A stretch of 64,000 nt of DNA from DATMTS01 sp035564555 (GCA_035564555.1 DATMTS010000115.1:1-64000), one strand, 5' to 3'; numbered from the stretch's first letter, positions 7,616 through 17,144 are shown. Made by a program: numbers and translations. Notes: a model not told the origin generated them from the letters alone.

Positions 7616-8128
7616 TCACGGAGTGTTCGACAGCGATTGGCACTTCAGGCGCCCCTGCGGGATGCTTGCGATCGCCTGGTTGAATGCCGGCAGCACGTCG
7701 GCGTCCGAGACGCCATGCACGCCGTGTTGGATCACCAGCTCGGTGGCGGGGACGCGGCCGAAGGTGATGTATCGCAGCACGGTGTCGCTCGGATCGTTCT
7801 CCAGCACCCAATTGATCGTGACGTCGCCGCTCTTCACCGAGACGCATGGTTTGGTGGTCGGGCCGATGGGCGTCACCCCGCAGCGCAGCAGCACGACGGC
7901 CGGATCGCCCCAGGCGCCCGTCGCCTGCGCGTCGGTCGCGCGTTTCGCCTCGCCTGCCACGGTGTCGGGCAGACGCACCGTCACCGCGGCACAGCGTGGG
8001 TCGTTCGCGTCGGGCGCCGGCGTCATCGCCACGGTCGGCGCACACGCGGTGAGAGAGGCGACGACGCCCAACCCGACGACGCACAGAGCGAGCGCGGCGC
8101 CGATCGGGCGCGGGAGCCGGGATGTCAT
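7616..8128 (-). CDS. DUF3515 lipoprotein
   Basis: The protein has 170 residues. The N-terminus is a signal peptide ending in a lipobox (SLTAC, Cys29), so the mature protein should be lipid-anchored outside the membrane. The rest matches the actinobacterial DUF3515 family: short, with paired cysteines (ANDPRCAAVTV, LLRCGV, KPCVSV and a C-terminal LKCQSL) that could form disulfides. The biochemical role is unknown. The gene is divergent from thiL, and the two -10 boxes overlap. It converges on ddl. Confidence 0.82.
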   Translation of the reverse strand: MTSRLPRPIGAALALCVVGLGVVASLTACAPTVAMTPAPDANDPRCAAVTVRLPDTVAGEAKRATDAQATGAWGDPAVVLLRCGVTPIGPTTKPCVSVKSGDVTINWVLENDPSDTVLRYITFGRVPATELVIQHGVHGVSDADVLPAFNQAIASIPQGRLKCQSLSNTP

Positions 8129-8135
8129 CGGCTCC

Positions 8136-8145
8136 ACGCTACCGT
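8136..8145. promoter_or_regulatory. Overlapping divergent -10 boxes for DUF3515 and thiL
   Basis: The ten bases ACGCTACCGT hold TACCGT on the plus strand (8140-8145), 13 bp before the thiL ATG, and TAGCGT on the minus strand (8141-8136), 13 bp before the DUF3515 ATG. The two hexamers share the central TA. Both genes look leaderless. Confidence 0.55.
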
Positions 8146-8152
8146 GAGAAGC

Positions 8153-9223
8153 ATGACGACGCCTGAGCCCGAGCGCACCGCCATCGACCCCGGCCCGAGC
8201 GACCCCGGCCGGAGCGGCCTCAGCAGAGACACGCTGGGCTCGATCGGCGAGATCGCTGCGCTGCGGCGCATCTTTCCCCGATTGCCTCATTCCGAGTCGG
8301 CGTTGCTCGGGCCGGGCGACGACGCGGCGATCCTCGCCGCCCCCGACGGACGCTACGTCGTCACGACCGACATGATGGTGCACGGCCCGGACTTCCGCTG
8401 GGCGTGGTCGACTCCCGGCGACCTCGGATGGAAGGCCGCGGCATCCAACCTCGCCGACGTCGCGGCGATGGGCGCCCGTCCCACCGCTCTGCTGGTCGCG
8501 ATCGCCGCTTCGAGTGACACGCCGGTCGCCGTCCTGGAAGGCATCGCAGACGGGCTGCGGGCCGGCTGCGAAGCGCTCGCCCCCGGCTGCGGGGTGGTCG
8601 GGGGCGACCTCTCGGTCTCCGACGTGTTCACGATCGCCGTCACGGCTTTCGGGGATCTGCAGGGGGCCGTACCCGTGCTGCGCAGCGGCGCCCGGGCGGG
8701 GGACGTGATCGCCGTCGCCGGTGCACTCGGCCTTGCCGCGCGTGGCCTGCACGAGCTGTTCGAGTACGGCGTCGACGAGAACGGTGTGCCTGACTCGACG
8801 CGTTCCGCCGCGCTGCGCGACCTACCGCACGTTCGCGCGCAGCTGCGTCCGTCGCCACCGATCGCATCCGGGGTGGAGGCCGCGCGAGCCGGCGCGACGG
8901 CGATGCTCGACCTGAGCGACGGACTCGCGCTCGACGCAGGCCGGGTCGCGTCGGCTTCCGGCGTGGCGCTCGATCTGGATTCCGAAGCCGTGCGCCAGCT
9001 CGCCGGCTCGGCCGCCGACGCCCAGACCGCCCTCACCGGGGGCGAGGACCACTCCTTGCTGGCGACGTTCCCGCCGGAGGCGGTGCTGCCGCTGGCCTTC
9101 CGCCGAATCGGCAGCGTGCGACCAGGGACAGGCCTGCTGCTGGACGGCGCGCCGTACGTTCCCGCGGGCGAACGAGGGGCGGGCTGGGACCCCTACGCGG
9201 GCTGGGACGGGGCGGCCGGCTGA
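8153..9223 (+). CDS. thiL: Thiamine-monophosphate kinase
   Basis: The protein has 356 residues in the AIR-synthase-like fold. ThiL phosphorylates thiamine monophosphate to thiamine diphosphate, the cofactor of ThDP enzymes such as the one encoded at 49511-51346. Visible blocks are LLGPGDDAAIL, TTDMMVHGPDF, ASNLADVAAMGA, VGGDLSVSD and LDLSDGLALDAGRV, matching the metal- and nucleotide-binding loops of the family. The N-terminal 25 residues are unconserved. ATG 8153 is chosen from the leaderless -10 spacing. The 3' end overlaps the convergent rsmD by 31 bp. Confidence 0.93.
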   Translation: MTTPEPERTAIDPGPSDPGRSGLSRDTLGSIGEIAALRRIFPRLPHSESALLGPGDDAAILAAPDGRYVVTTDMMVHGPDFRWAWSTPGDLGWKAAASNLADVAAMGARPTALLVAIAASSDTPVAVLEGIADGLRAGCEALAPGCGVVGGDLSVSDVFTIAVTAFGDLQGAVPVLRSGARAGDVIAVAGALGLAARGLHELFEYGVDENGVPDSTRSAALRDLPHVRAQLRPSPPIASGVEAARAGATAMLDLSDGLALDAGRVASASGVALDLDSEAVRQLAGSAADAQTALTGGEDHSLLATFPPEAVLPLAFRRIGSVRPGTGLLLDGAPYVPAGERGAGWDPYAGWDGAAG

Positions 9224-9795
9224 TCGTTGTCGTCGGTGCGATCGGCCGTCGCGATCCACACGACCGTCTCGCCATAGGCCCGCCGTCGTTCCGGCACGAG
9301 CAGATGCGGCCAAGCCGGTTCGGGGGAGCGGGAGCTGCGCTCGACGACGACCGTGCCGCCCGGTGCGAGCCGTGGCATGAGCAGCAGCAGCATCTCGGCA
9401 AGCTCGGCCTCGCCCAGTTCGTACGGCGGGTCGGCGAAGACCAAGTCGAACGGGCCGGGCTCCGCGCTGAGGAACGAGCGCACGCCCGTCGCGCGCACCT
9501 GCACGTCCGCTTCGGGAAGAGCGCGGCCGACGGCCCGTGCGTTGCGCCTGCACACCTCGGCCGCCTGGCGACCCCGCTCCACTAGCCGCACGGACGCCGC
9601 GCCCCGGCTCGCCGCCTCGAGGCCGAGCGCGCCGGAGCCCGCGTACAGGTCGACGACCCGAGAGCCGCGCACCAGGTCACGGGAGTCCAGCGCCGAGAAC
9701 ACCGCCTCGCGGACCCGGTCGCTGGTCGGGCGGGTGCCGGTCGTCGGAACGGCGAGGGTGAGCGATCCGGCTGCTCCGGCGACGATTCGTGTCAC
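9193..9795 (-). CDS. rsmD: 16S rRNA (guanine(966)-N(2))-methyltransferase
   Basis: The protein has 200 residues and belongs to the RsmD family, which methylates G966 of 16S rRNA using S-adenosylmethionine. It has the N-terminal MTRIVAGAAGS start typical of the family, the RPTSDRVREAVF block, the SAM-binding loop DLYAGSGALGLEAASRG near residues 50-66, and the catalytic FADPPY motif of N-methyltransferases. The C-terminus is extended, Pro/Asp-rich, and overlaps the end of thiL on the other strand by 31 bp. It is divergent from recG with 22 bp between the start codons. In other actinobacteria rsmD often neighbours recG and coaD, as here. Confidence 0.9.
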   Translation of the reverse strand: MTRIVAGAAGSLTLAVPTTGTRPTSDRVREAVFSALDSRDLVRGSRVVDLYAGSGALGLEAASRGAASVRLVERGRQAAEVCRRNARAVGRALPEADVQVRATGVRSFLSAEPGPFDLVFADPPYELGEAELAEMLLLLMPRLAPGGTVVVERSSRSPEPAWPHLLVPERRRAYGETVVWIATADRTDDNDQPAAPSQPA

Positions 9796-9805
9796 CCGAG
9801 CAGGT

Positions 9806-9811
9806 TAGCCT
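9806..9811 (+). promoter_or_regulatory. -10 box of recG (leaderless)
   Basis: TAGCCT begins 12 bp before ATG 9818, with no ribosome-binding site in between. Confidence 0.45.
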
Positions 9812-9817
9812 GAATGC

Positions 9818-11995
9818 ATGCCAGCGCACGTCGAACTCGACACGCCGCTGGCCGTTCTGCTCGGCGGCAGGGCAGCGGCGCCGTACCGGACGGCTTTCGG
9901 TTACGAGACCGTCGCCGATCTGCTCGCGCACTATCCGCGCAGGTACGCCAGGCGCGGCGAACTGACCGCGATCAGCGAGTTGCCGGTCGGCGAAGACGTC
10001 ACGATCGTCGCCGAGGTGCTGGCGGTGCGCTCGCGCGCGATGAAACAGCGGCACGGCTCCATCGTCGAAGCGCGCATCTCCGATGGCAAAGGCATCCTGA
10101 CGCTGACCTGGTTCAACCAGAAGTGGCGCGCCGACCAGCTGCGCACGGGCATGCGGGGGATGTTCGCGGGCAAGGTGACCGACTACCACGGCACCCTGCA
10201 ACTGACTCACCCCGAATACGAGCTCTTCGATCAGGACGACGAGCGTGCCAAGGCGACTCCGGAGGCCGCGGCGCGATTCGCGTTACAGCCGATCCCGATC
10301 TATCCGGCCACGGCGACCTTGACCAGCATGAGGATCCGCAAGCTGATCGGGGAGGTTCTCGACGACCTGGCCGACGCGCCCGACCCCGTACCTTCCGAGC
10401 TCGCCGCCGAGCGCGGTCTGCTGCCGCTCCGCAGGGCGTTGGAACTCGTGCACCGCCCGGAGTCCGACGCCGACTGGCAGCGCGCCCGTGACGCGCTGCG
10501 TTTCCAGGAGGCGTTCGTGCTGCAGTCGGCCCTGCTCCTGCAGCGGCAGCGCTCCCGCGCCATGCCGACGAACCCGCGCCACGCCGATGATGACGGCTAC
10601 CTCGCGGCCTTCGACGCAGCGCTGCCATTCCATCTCACCCGCGATCAGGTCGCCGTCGGCGGCGAGATCGCCCGCGACCTGGCATCCATCGAGCCGATGA
10701 ACCGGCTGATCCAGGGCGAAGTCGGCAGCGGCAAGACCGTGGTGGCATTGCGCGGCATGCTCGCCGTCGCCGATTCCGGCGGGCAATCCGCGCTGCTCGC
10801 TCCGACCGAGGTGCTGGCGGCGCAGCATCTGCGCTCGATCGTGCGTGCGCTGGGCCCCGATCTCTCCGCACGGCTGATGCCGACCCTGCTCACCGGCCAG
10901 TTGAGCACAGCGGAGCGCAAACGCGCGCTGTTGCGCATCGTCACCGGGCAGGCACGAATCGTCATCGGCACCCACGCACTGATCGGTGACGCCGTCGAGT
11001 TCTTCGATCTCGGACTCGTCGTCGTCGACGAGCAGCATCGTTTCGGCGTCGATCAGCGTGAGGCCCTCCGCCTGAAGGGCAGCACCCCTCCGCACGTGCT
11101 GGTGCTCACCGCGACACCCATTCCGCGCACGGTGGCGATGACGGTATTCGGTGACCTCGACGTCTCGACGATCGCCGAACTGCCCGCGGGGCGGCAGGGC
11201 ATCGAGAGCTTCGTCGTCGCGCTCGCCGAGCACCCGCGCTGGGAACGGCGCATCTGGGAGCGGGCCGCCGAGGAGATCGCCGCGGGCCACCAGGTGTTCG
11301 TGGTGTGCCCGGCGATCTCCGCCGACAGTCTCGACGACGTTCCGGAGGAACCCGGCGCTGAACCGGCGCCGGAGAGCCGTCCGCCGGCATCCGTCGAATC
11401 GGCCGCGGCCGCCGTGCGCGCCGATCCGCTGCTCGCCGCGGCGCGGATCGGGACGCTGCACGGCCGCATGAGCTCGGACGAGAAGGATGCCACGATGGGC
11501 GCCTTCGCCGCGGGCGATATCGACCTGCTCGTGGCGACGACGGTCATCGAGGTGGGTGTCGACGTGCCGAACGCGTCGGCCATGATCGTCTTGGATGCCG
11601 ACCGGTTCGGCGTCTCGCAACTGCATCAGTTGCGCGGACGCGTGGGCCGTGGGTCGGTCGCCGGGCTCTGCCTGTTCGTCACCCGAGCCGAGCCCGGAAC
11701 CATTGCGAGGGAACGGGTCGACGCGGTCGCCGCGACCCTGGACGGCTTCGAACTCGCACAGGTCGACCTCGACCTGCGGCGCGAGGGCGACGTGCTCGGC
11801 GCCACCCAGTCAGGCGGCCGGTCGTCGCTGCGCCTGGTGCGGGTGGCGAAGGATGCGGAGCTGATCGGGCAGGCGCGCGCCGCGGCGGCCGGCGTGCTCG
11901 AAAACGATCCGACGCTCGCCGGCGCACCGGCGCTGGCCGACGCGATCGAGCGCCGGCTGACCGGTACGACGGCGGAATACATCTCCCGAACCTGA
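9818..11995 (+). CDS. recG: ATP-dependent DNA helicase RecG
   Basis: The protein has 725 residues, a full-length RecG that remodels stalled replication forks and branch-migrates recombination intermediates. An N-terminal wedge/OB domain (about residues 60-170) precedes the helicase core. Walker A is GEVGSGKT near residue 300, the DExH box is DEQHRFGVDQRE near 403, motif III is TATPIPRT, and the C-terminal lobe carries GTLHGRMSSDEKD and QLRGRVGRG. A 40-residue Pro/Glu/Ala-rich insert follows VVCPAI in the second helicase lobe and is probably a disordered loop. ATG 9818 follows a -10 box. The gene ends 44 bp before coaD. Confidence 0.95.
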   Translation: MPAHVELDTPLAVLLGGRAAAPYRTAFGYETVADLLAHYPRRYARRGELTAISELPVGEDVTIVAEVLAVRSRAMKQRHGSIVEARISDGKGILTLTWFNQKWRADQLRTGMRGMFAGKVTDYHGTLQLTHPEYELFDQDDERAKATPEAAARFALQPIPIYPATATLTSMRIRKLIGEVLDDLADAPDPVPSELAAERGLLPLRRALELVHRPESDADWQRARDALRFQEAFVLQSALLLQRQRSRAMPTNPRHADDDGYLAAFDAALPFHLTRDQVAVGGEIARDLASIEPMNRLIQGEVGSGKTVVALRGMLAVADSGGQSALLAPTEVLAAQHLRSIVRALGPDLSARLMPTLLTGQLSTAERKRALLRIVTGQARIVIGTHALIGDAVEFFDLGLVVVDEQHRFGVDQREALRLKGSTPPHVLVLTATPIPRTVAMTVFGDLDVSTIAELPAGRQGIESFVVALAEHPRWERRIWERAAEEIAAGHQVFVVCPAISADSLDDVPEEPGAEPAPESRPPASVESAAAAVRADPLLAAARIGTLHGRMSSDEKDATMGAFAAGDIDLLVATTVIEVGVDVPNASAMIVLDADRFGVSQLHQLRGRVGRGSVAGLCLFVTRAEPGTIARERVDAVAATLDGFELAQVDLDLRREGDVLGATQSGGRSSLRLVRVAKDAELIGQARAAAAGVLENDPTLAGAPALADAIERRLTGTTAEYISRT

Positions 11996-12025
11996 ATCGG
12001 TAACGAAGTGATAACTCCGGACGAC

Positions 12026-12031
12026 TATCCT
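12026..12031 (+). promoter_or_regulatory. -10 box of coaD (leaderless)
   Basis: TATCCT begins 14 bp before ATG 12040. A possible weak -35 region lies in the AT-richer stretch at 12000-12015. Confidence 0.45.
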
Positions 12032-12039
12032 GGAAGTCT

Positions 12040-12522
12040 ATGAACAGGATCGCCGTCGTCCCTGGATCGTTCGACCCCATCACCTTGGGGCACATCGACG
12101 TGATCGCTCGCGCAGCGGGGATCTTCGACGAGGTGCATGTTCTGGTCGTGCACAACCCCGACAAGCAGGCACTGCTGCCGATCGCGCAGCGCGTTCAGCT
12201 GATCGAGCGATCCATCACGGAGGCGCGCATCGCCGGCAACGTGCTGGTCGCCGCATGGAGCGTCGGACTGCTCGTGGACTACTGCAGCGACGTCGGAGCG
12301 CACGTGCTCGTGAAGGGCATCCGATCGCAGGTCGACGTGGCCTACGAGACGCCGATGGCGATCGTGAATCGTGACCTCGCCTCGGTGGAGACCATCTTCC
12401 TACTGCCCAATCCGGCGAACGCGCACGTCTCCAGTTCGCTGGTCAGGCAGGTCGCCGCGCTCGGCGGCGACGTCAGCCCGTATGTGCCACGAGCCGTCTA
12501 CGACTATCTGCAGGAGACATGA
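12040..12522 (+). CDS. coaD: Phosphopantetheine adenylyltransferase
   Basis: The protein has 160 residues, standard for CoaD, which makes dephospho-CoA from phosphopantetheine and ATP. It is a nucleotidyltransferase with the GSFDPITLGH motif near the N-terminus (HxGH-type triad) and the C-terminal SSSLVRQ block, a variant of ISSTxxR that binds ATP phosphates. The VKGIR segment near residue 90 is also typical. The gene's TGA overlaps the ATG of the following moxR gene (ATGA), so it may head an operon with moxR, DUF58 and transglutaminase genes, although those functions are not obviously related. Confidence 0.95.
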   Translation: MNRIAVVPGSFDPITLGHIDVIARAAGIFDEVHVLVVHNPDKQALLPIAQRVQLIERSITEARIAGNVLVAAWSVGLLVDYCSDVGAHVLVKGIRSQVDVAYETPMAIVNRDLASVETIFLLPNPANAHVSSSLVRQVAALGGDVSPYVPRAVYDYLQET

Positions 12523-13553
12523 ACAGCTACCCGACCACGCAACCGACCGACCCATCGGTCGGTTCGTCCTCCGGCGTCGAGGCCGAGGAGATGGACCTCG
12601 TGGAGTTGCGGGATGCCGCCGCCGGCATCAGCAGCAACGTCGAGTCCGTGATCGACGGCAAGCACGATGCCGTGCAGACCGCTCTCACGGTTCTGCTGGC
12701 AGAAGGCCACCTGCTGATCGAAGACGTGCCGGGCGTCGGCAAGACCATGCTGGCCAAGTCCCTGGCCAAGTCGGTGGCCTGCACGGTCAGCCGCATCCAG
12801 TTCACCCCCGACCTGCTGCCCAGCGACGTCACCGGTGTCTCCGTCTACAATCAGGCCGAGCGCCGGTTCGAGTTCAAGCCGGGCGCGGTGTTCGCCAACA
12901 TCGTGATAGGCGACGAAATCAACCGGGCCAGTCCGAAGACTCAGTCGGCGTTGCTGGAGTGCATGGAGGAGCGCCAGGTCACCGTCGACGGCTCGACGTA
13001 CCGACTGACCAGCCCGTTCCTGGTGATCGCGACGCAGAACCCGGTCGAGATGGAGGGCACCTACGCCTTGCCCGAAGCGCAGCGCGACAGGTTCATGGCG
13101 CGCATCGCGATGGGGTACCCGGATGAGGCGTCGGAGTTGGAGATGTTGAACGGACGAGACACCTCGAGCCCGTTGGAACGCATCGGAGCCGTCGTCACCG
13201 TCGAGCAGTTGCGCGCAATGATGGTCAGGGCGCGGCGAACCTTCGCTTCGCCCGCGGTCAAGCAATACGCCGTCGCCATCGCGCGTGGCACGCGAGAGGA
13301 CCGCGACCTGCGGCTCGGGGCGAGTCCGAGGGCGACGCTGCAACTCGTGCGTGCGGCGAAGGCCTTCGCCGCACTGGACGGACGGGACTTCGTGCTGCCA
13401 GACGACATCGATGCCCTCGTGGTACCCGTGCTGAGCCACCGGCTGCTGCCGACGAGCAGAGCGATGGGTCAGCATCACGAGACGACCGGTCTGATCGCCG
13501 ACATCGTCGAACGCATCGTCGCAGCCACGCCGATCCCCGCAGGGAACGCGTAG
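12519..13553 (+). CDS. MoxR-family AAA+ ATPase
   Basis: The protein has 344 residues and is a MoxR-type AAA+ ATPase, thought to act as a chaperone that assembles or activates partner proteins. Walker A is VPGVGKTMLAKSL near residue 72, Walker B is IGDEINRASPKTQ near 131, and sensor 1 is IATQNPVEMEGTY. It precedes a DUF58 gene and a transglutaminase-domain membrane protein, the standard MoxR-DUF58-TGase arrangement. The partner and process are not known in this lineage. It overlaps coaD by four bases. Confidence 0.9.
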   Translation: MNSYPTTQPTDPSVGSSSGVEAEEMDLVELRDAAAGISSNVESVIDGKHDAVQTALTVLLAEGHLLIEDVPGVGKTMLAKSLAKSVACTVSRIQFTPDLLPSDVTGVSVYNQAERRFEFKPGAVFANIVIGDEINRASPKTQSALLECMEERQVTVDGSTYRLTSPFLVIATQNPVEMEGTYALPEAQRDRFMARIAMGYPDEASELEMLNGRDTSSPLERIGAVVTVEQLRAMMVRARRTFASPAVKQYAVAIARGTREDRDLRLGASPRATLQLVRAAKAFAALDGRDFVLPDDIDALVVPVLSHRLLPTSRAMGQHHETTGLIADIVERIVAATPIPAGNA

Positions 13554-13561
13554 GAGCCGGC

Positions 13562-14884
13562 ATGCCCTCCCGTCGCAACGTAGCGAAGGGGCCGCGGCCG
13601 ACGGCGCGGGGCTGGGGCATCGGTCTGACCGGAACGGCCGTGCTCGTCGCGGCCGCGATGACGACGCGGGTCGACCTGTTGTTCATCGGCCTGTTCCTCG
13701 TGCTGCTGCCGCTGGGCGGCATGCTCGCCCTCGCCGTCGACCGTCCCTGGCTCACGGTGACTCGCACCTTCACTCCGGATGCCGTCGCGGCCGGTGATGA
13801 GGCATCCACCCGGCTCACCGTGCGCAACGAGCGCTCCCGCCCCACCCCGTTCCTGCTCTGGCGGGATGCCGCGCAGACCGGTCTGGAGCTTCCCGGCGAT
13901 GCGACGCTGGCGCCGATCGGCGAGCACAGTCTGTCGACGCGGGACCGCAGCGACCGGGTCGGTCTGCATTACCGCATTCGAACCAGGCATCGCGGCGCAT
14001 ACGAGGTGGGGCCGTTGCTCGTCGAGCGCGTCGACCCGTTCGGTCTCGCGCACGGCCGTTACGCCATCGGCACGCGAAAGCCTCTGCTGGTCACCCCGCG
14101 CGTGGTCGACCTGCAGCGCGGGGAGCACGACGCGTCGAAGAGCGACGGTGTGGAGCGCGAGCTGTTGCGGCACAGCGTCCCGAGCGCCGACGAACTCATC
14201 GCGCGCGAATACCGCACGGGCGACCCGTTGCGCCGCGTGCACTGGCGGGCAACGGCGCGGCACGACAAGCTGATGGTGCGCCAGGAGGAGCAGCGAAGCA
14301 ACCCGCAAGCCTGGATCTTCTTCGACACCGAACGCGCCGGCAGACCCGACCACCGACGTGCCCACGAGCGCAACGAAGCGTTCGAAGCGGGGGTCGATCT
14401 GGTAGCTGCGCTGGGAGCCGACCTGCTCGAATCCGGCTACGTGCTGGGCATCGTGGAGTCGACCTCCCCGCAGCTCTTCGGCCGCGCCGGATCAGCACGC
14501 AGCTCGGCAGGGGCGAATACCGCGACGTATGAGCAACCCTCCGGCCAGCAGCAACTGCTTGCGGCGCTGGCAGCCGTGCGCCAGCAGCCCCGGCAGCACT
14601 ACGACGGAGCGAACGTGCTGGCCGGAGTGCTGCACCGCAATGCTCAGGCGGTTCCGGCGTTCCTGGTTCTCGTCGACGGCGAGCAGCGCGAACTCGGCGC
14701 GCTCGCGGCGCTGCGTCCCTTCGCCGACCCCGCGGTCGCCTTCCTGGTCGGCCATGCGCGATCCTGTGGTGAGGCACTCACCCTGGCCGGCTGGACCTGC
14801 GTGCCGATGGACTCCACGACGCGGCCGGACCAGGCGTGGCGTGAGGCGATCGAGCGCCGGTATTCCGGAGCCGATCATGGTTAG
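13562..14884 (+). CDS. DUF58 domain membrane protein
   Basis: The protein has 440 residues. Two hydrophobic segments near the N-terminus (about residues 20-35 and 40-58) are followed by a long soluble part carrying the DUF58 signature, with YRTGDPLRRVHWRATARHD near residues 220-238, where an Arg/His-Trp core is typical. DUF58 proteins resemble a vWA-like domain and occur with MoxR ATPases, and the pair is predicted to act on secreted or cell-wall-related targets. GGAGCC lies before the ATG, and eight bases separate it from moxR. The stop overlaps the next gene by eight bases. The function remains unassigned. Confidence 0.87.
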   Translation: MPSRRNVAKGPRPTARGWGIGLTGTAVLVAAAMTTRVDLLFIGLFLVLLPLGGMLALAVDRPWLTVTRTFTPDAVAAGDEASTRLTVRNERSRPTPFLLWRDAAQTGLELPGDATLAPIGEHSLSTRDRSDRVGLHYRIRTRHRGAYEVGPLLVERVDPFGLAHGRYAIGTRKPLLVTPRVVDLQRGEHDASKSDGVERELLRHSVPSADELIAREYRTGDPLRRVHWRATARHDKLMVRQEEQRSNPQAWIFFDTERAGRPDHRRAHERNEAFEAGVDLVAALGADLLESGYVLGIVESTSPQLFGRAGSARSSAGANTATYEQPSGQQQLLAALAAVRQQPRQHYDGANVLAGVLHRNAQAVPAFLVLVDGEQRELGALAALRPFADPAVAFLVGHARSCGEALTLAGWTCVPMDSTTRPDQAWREAIERRYSGADHG

Positions 14885-17144
14885 CGTCGCCGTTCCCGCC
14901 GCCCGGCAGCGGGTGTTCGTCGATCGCGCCCAGTGGCGCATCGGACTCTGGCTGACCCTGGAACTCGTCGCCGTCTCGTTCACGATGATCGGGTTGCTCG
15001 ACGGCGCGCAATGGTGGTTCGCGCTGGTCGGCACCGGTGCTGCGGTGCTCATCGTCGATGCCGTGCTGCGCACCCTCGGCGTTCCGAACTGGCTGGCGCC
15101 GCTCGGCGGCGCGCTCACTGCGTTCGCGATCCTCACGGCGCAGTACGGGGGAGGCACCGCGATCGGCGTGCTTCCGACTCCGGCCACCTTCACGCATTTC
15201 GGAGACCTCCTCGAGCAGGCGGCGCGATCGGTCGCACAGCAGTCCACACCGGCCACGGTGGTGCCGGAACTGATGTTCCTCGTGGTCGCCGGCGGCGGCA
15301 TCTTCGCCGTCGCCGCCGACGTGTTCGCCACGGCGCTGCGGATGCCTGCCCTCACGGCGGTCCCGATCGGCGCGGTGCTCGTCGTACCGTCGGCGTTCCT
15401 GATCACCGGTGTCTCACCGCTCGCGCTCACGGCGGCAGCGATCGCCTATCTCGGACTGCTGCGGGCCGACGTGCTGGAACGCCGGGGGGCGGCACCCGAG
15501 TCGGGACTGGCGCTGTCGATCGCCGCCTCCGCGATCGTGCTCGCCTTGCTCGTGTCGACGACGGCGCCCGGATTCCAGCAGATCGGGCGGCAGGGCATCT
15601 CGGCGGGCGGACTCACGATCGGCACCGGGGTCAACCCGCTGATCGACCTCGGCCAGGACCTGCGCAGGCCGGCGGGTGTCGAGGTGATGCGCTACACGAC
15701 CACCTCGCCCAACCCGCCGTACCTGCGGCTCGCCTCGCTCGACACCTACAGCGGCACGACGTGGCGTCACACCGCCAGCAAGACCACGCCGTTGGGTGCC
15801 TCTGGAGAGATCCCGATGGCGCCCGGGCTCGATCCGCTGGTCGCGACCTCCACAGTCACGACGCAGGTGCGGATCGAGAACATGCAGAGCGGCTGGCTGC
15901 CGGTGCCGTACGCGCCCGCCAAGATCACCGGTCCGGGCGCGGTCGACTTGGGCTGGGAGAGTCTCGATCGCACCATAACGACAGGCGCGGGAGGAACCGG
16001 CGGCCTCTCGTACACGGCGCACAGCAACCTGATCCAGCCGACCGCCGCGCAATTGAGGGAGGCCGCGAGTGCGTATCCGGCGCCCGTCGTCAAAGACCTC
16101 TTCGTGCCCGTCAACGCGCCCGCCGTGATCGCCAGGACGGCGCGCGAGGCGACGGTCGGTGCGGCGACCGATTACGACAAGGCTGTGGCGCTGCAGAACT
16201 ATTTCCACGACGGCAGCTTCAGCTATTCGCTCGACGCACCCGTCCGCAAGAACTACGACGGCGACAGCATGGGGGTGATCGCCACCTTCCTCAAGTTGAA
16301 GGAGGGCTACTGCGTGCACTTCGCGTCGGCTATGGCGGTGATGGCGCGCACCCTCGGCATTCCGGCTCGTATCGCCATGGGATACCTGCCCGGCACCTTC
16401 AGTGGGTCGGCAGGCAACGGGCGGGCGACCTACAGCGTCTCCTCCGACGACCTGCACGCCTGGCCTGAGCTGTACTTCTCCGGAGTCGGTTGGGTGGCAT
16501 TCGAGCCGACCGTGGGCCGGGGCACGCAGCCCTCGTACACGGTTCCGGGATACGTCGCCCCGCTGCCCGTGGAGTCGTCCGCGCCGTCATCGGCCGCCAC
16601 GACGGCCGCAGCCGTGCCCACCGATCCCGCCGCACCCAACCGCAGCACGACCTCTGCCGCGCAGACCTCGCTCGCCCCGATCTTCTCCGGCGTCGCCATG
16701 CTGCTGTTCGTGCTGCTGCTGCTGGCGGCGCCGGCCGTGCTGCGCCGCTGGCGCCGCACCACCCGGTTCCGGCGTCTCTCCGACGACTGGGGCAGCGCCA
16801 TGCTGGCCTGGACGGAACTGGTCGACACCGCGCGCGACCTCGGCATGTCCGTACCGCCGACCCAGACCGCTCGGGCGTTCGCCTATTCGCTGCGTGATCG
16901 ATGGGACGATATTGCGGCCGCCGAAGCGGTGGAGTCTCTATTGGCCGCCGCCGAACGAGAGCAGTTCGGGCGCCCGGGCGCCGTGGTGTACGACCCGACT
17001 CGAGCCGATGACCTGCGTGTCGTGCTCGCGCGGATGCTCTTCGACGCCGGCCCGTGGCCGCGATTGCGCGCCACACTGGTGCCCGTCTCGCTGCTGCCTC
17101 GCTTCGTGTCGCCTTCTCGGGGAAGGGTGCGGTTCAGCGCGTAA
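14877..17144 (+). CDS. Transglutaminase-domain membrane protein
   Basis: The protein has 755 residues. About five to seven transmembrane helices lie in the first 240 residues, then a large extracytoplasmic part with a transglutaminase-like cysteine-protease core, then one more helix (FSGVAMLLFVLLLLAAPAVL) and a cytoplasmic tail. The catalytic Cys is about residue 479 (EGYCVHFASA) and the His about 527 (DDLHAWPELYF), followed by FEPT, which fits the Cys-His-Asp family. It completes the MoxR-DUF58-TGase set and may process a surface protein or cell-wall component; the substrate is unknown. A Ser/Thr/Ala/Pro linker precedes the last helix. Its TAA is reused as part of the next promoter. Confidence 0.88.
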   Translation: MVSVAVPAARQRVFVDRAQWRIGLWLTLELVAVSFTMIGLLDGAQWWFALVGTGAAVLIVDAVLRTLGVPNWLAPLGGALTAFAILTAQYGGGTAIGVLPTPATFTHFGDLLEQAARSVAQQSTPATVVPELMFLVVAGGGIFAVAADVFATALRMPALTAVPIGAVLVVPSAFLITGVSPLALTAAAIAYLGLLRADVLERRGAAPESGLALSIAASAIVLALLVSTTAPGFQQIGRQGISAGGLTIGTGVNPLIDLGQDLRRPAGVEVMRYTTTSPNPPYLRLASLDTYSGTTWRHTASKTTPLGASGEIPMAPGLDPLVATSTVTTQVRIENMQSGWLPVPYAPAKITGPGAVDLGWESLDRTITTGAGGTGGLSYTAHSNLIQPTAAQLREAASAYPAPVVKDLFVPVNAPAVIARTAREATVGAATDYDKAVALQNYFHDGSFSYSLDAPVRKNYDGDSMGVIATFLKLKEGYCVHFASAMAVMARTLGIPARIAMGYLPGTFSGSAGNGRATYSVSSDDLHAWPELYFSGVGWVAFEPTVGRGTQPSYTVPGYVAPLPVESSAPSSAATTAAAVPTDPAAPNRSTTSAAQTSLAPIFSGVAMLLFVLLLLAAPAVLRRWRRTTRFRRLSDDWGSAMLAWTELVDTARDLGMSVPPTQTARAFAYSLRDRWDDIAAAEAVESLLAAAEREQFGRPGAVVYDPTRADDLRVVLARMLFDAGPWPRLRATLVPVSLLPRFVSPSRGRVRFSA

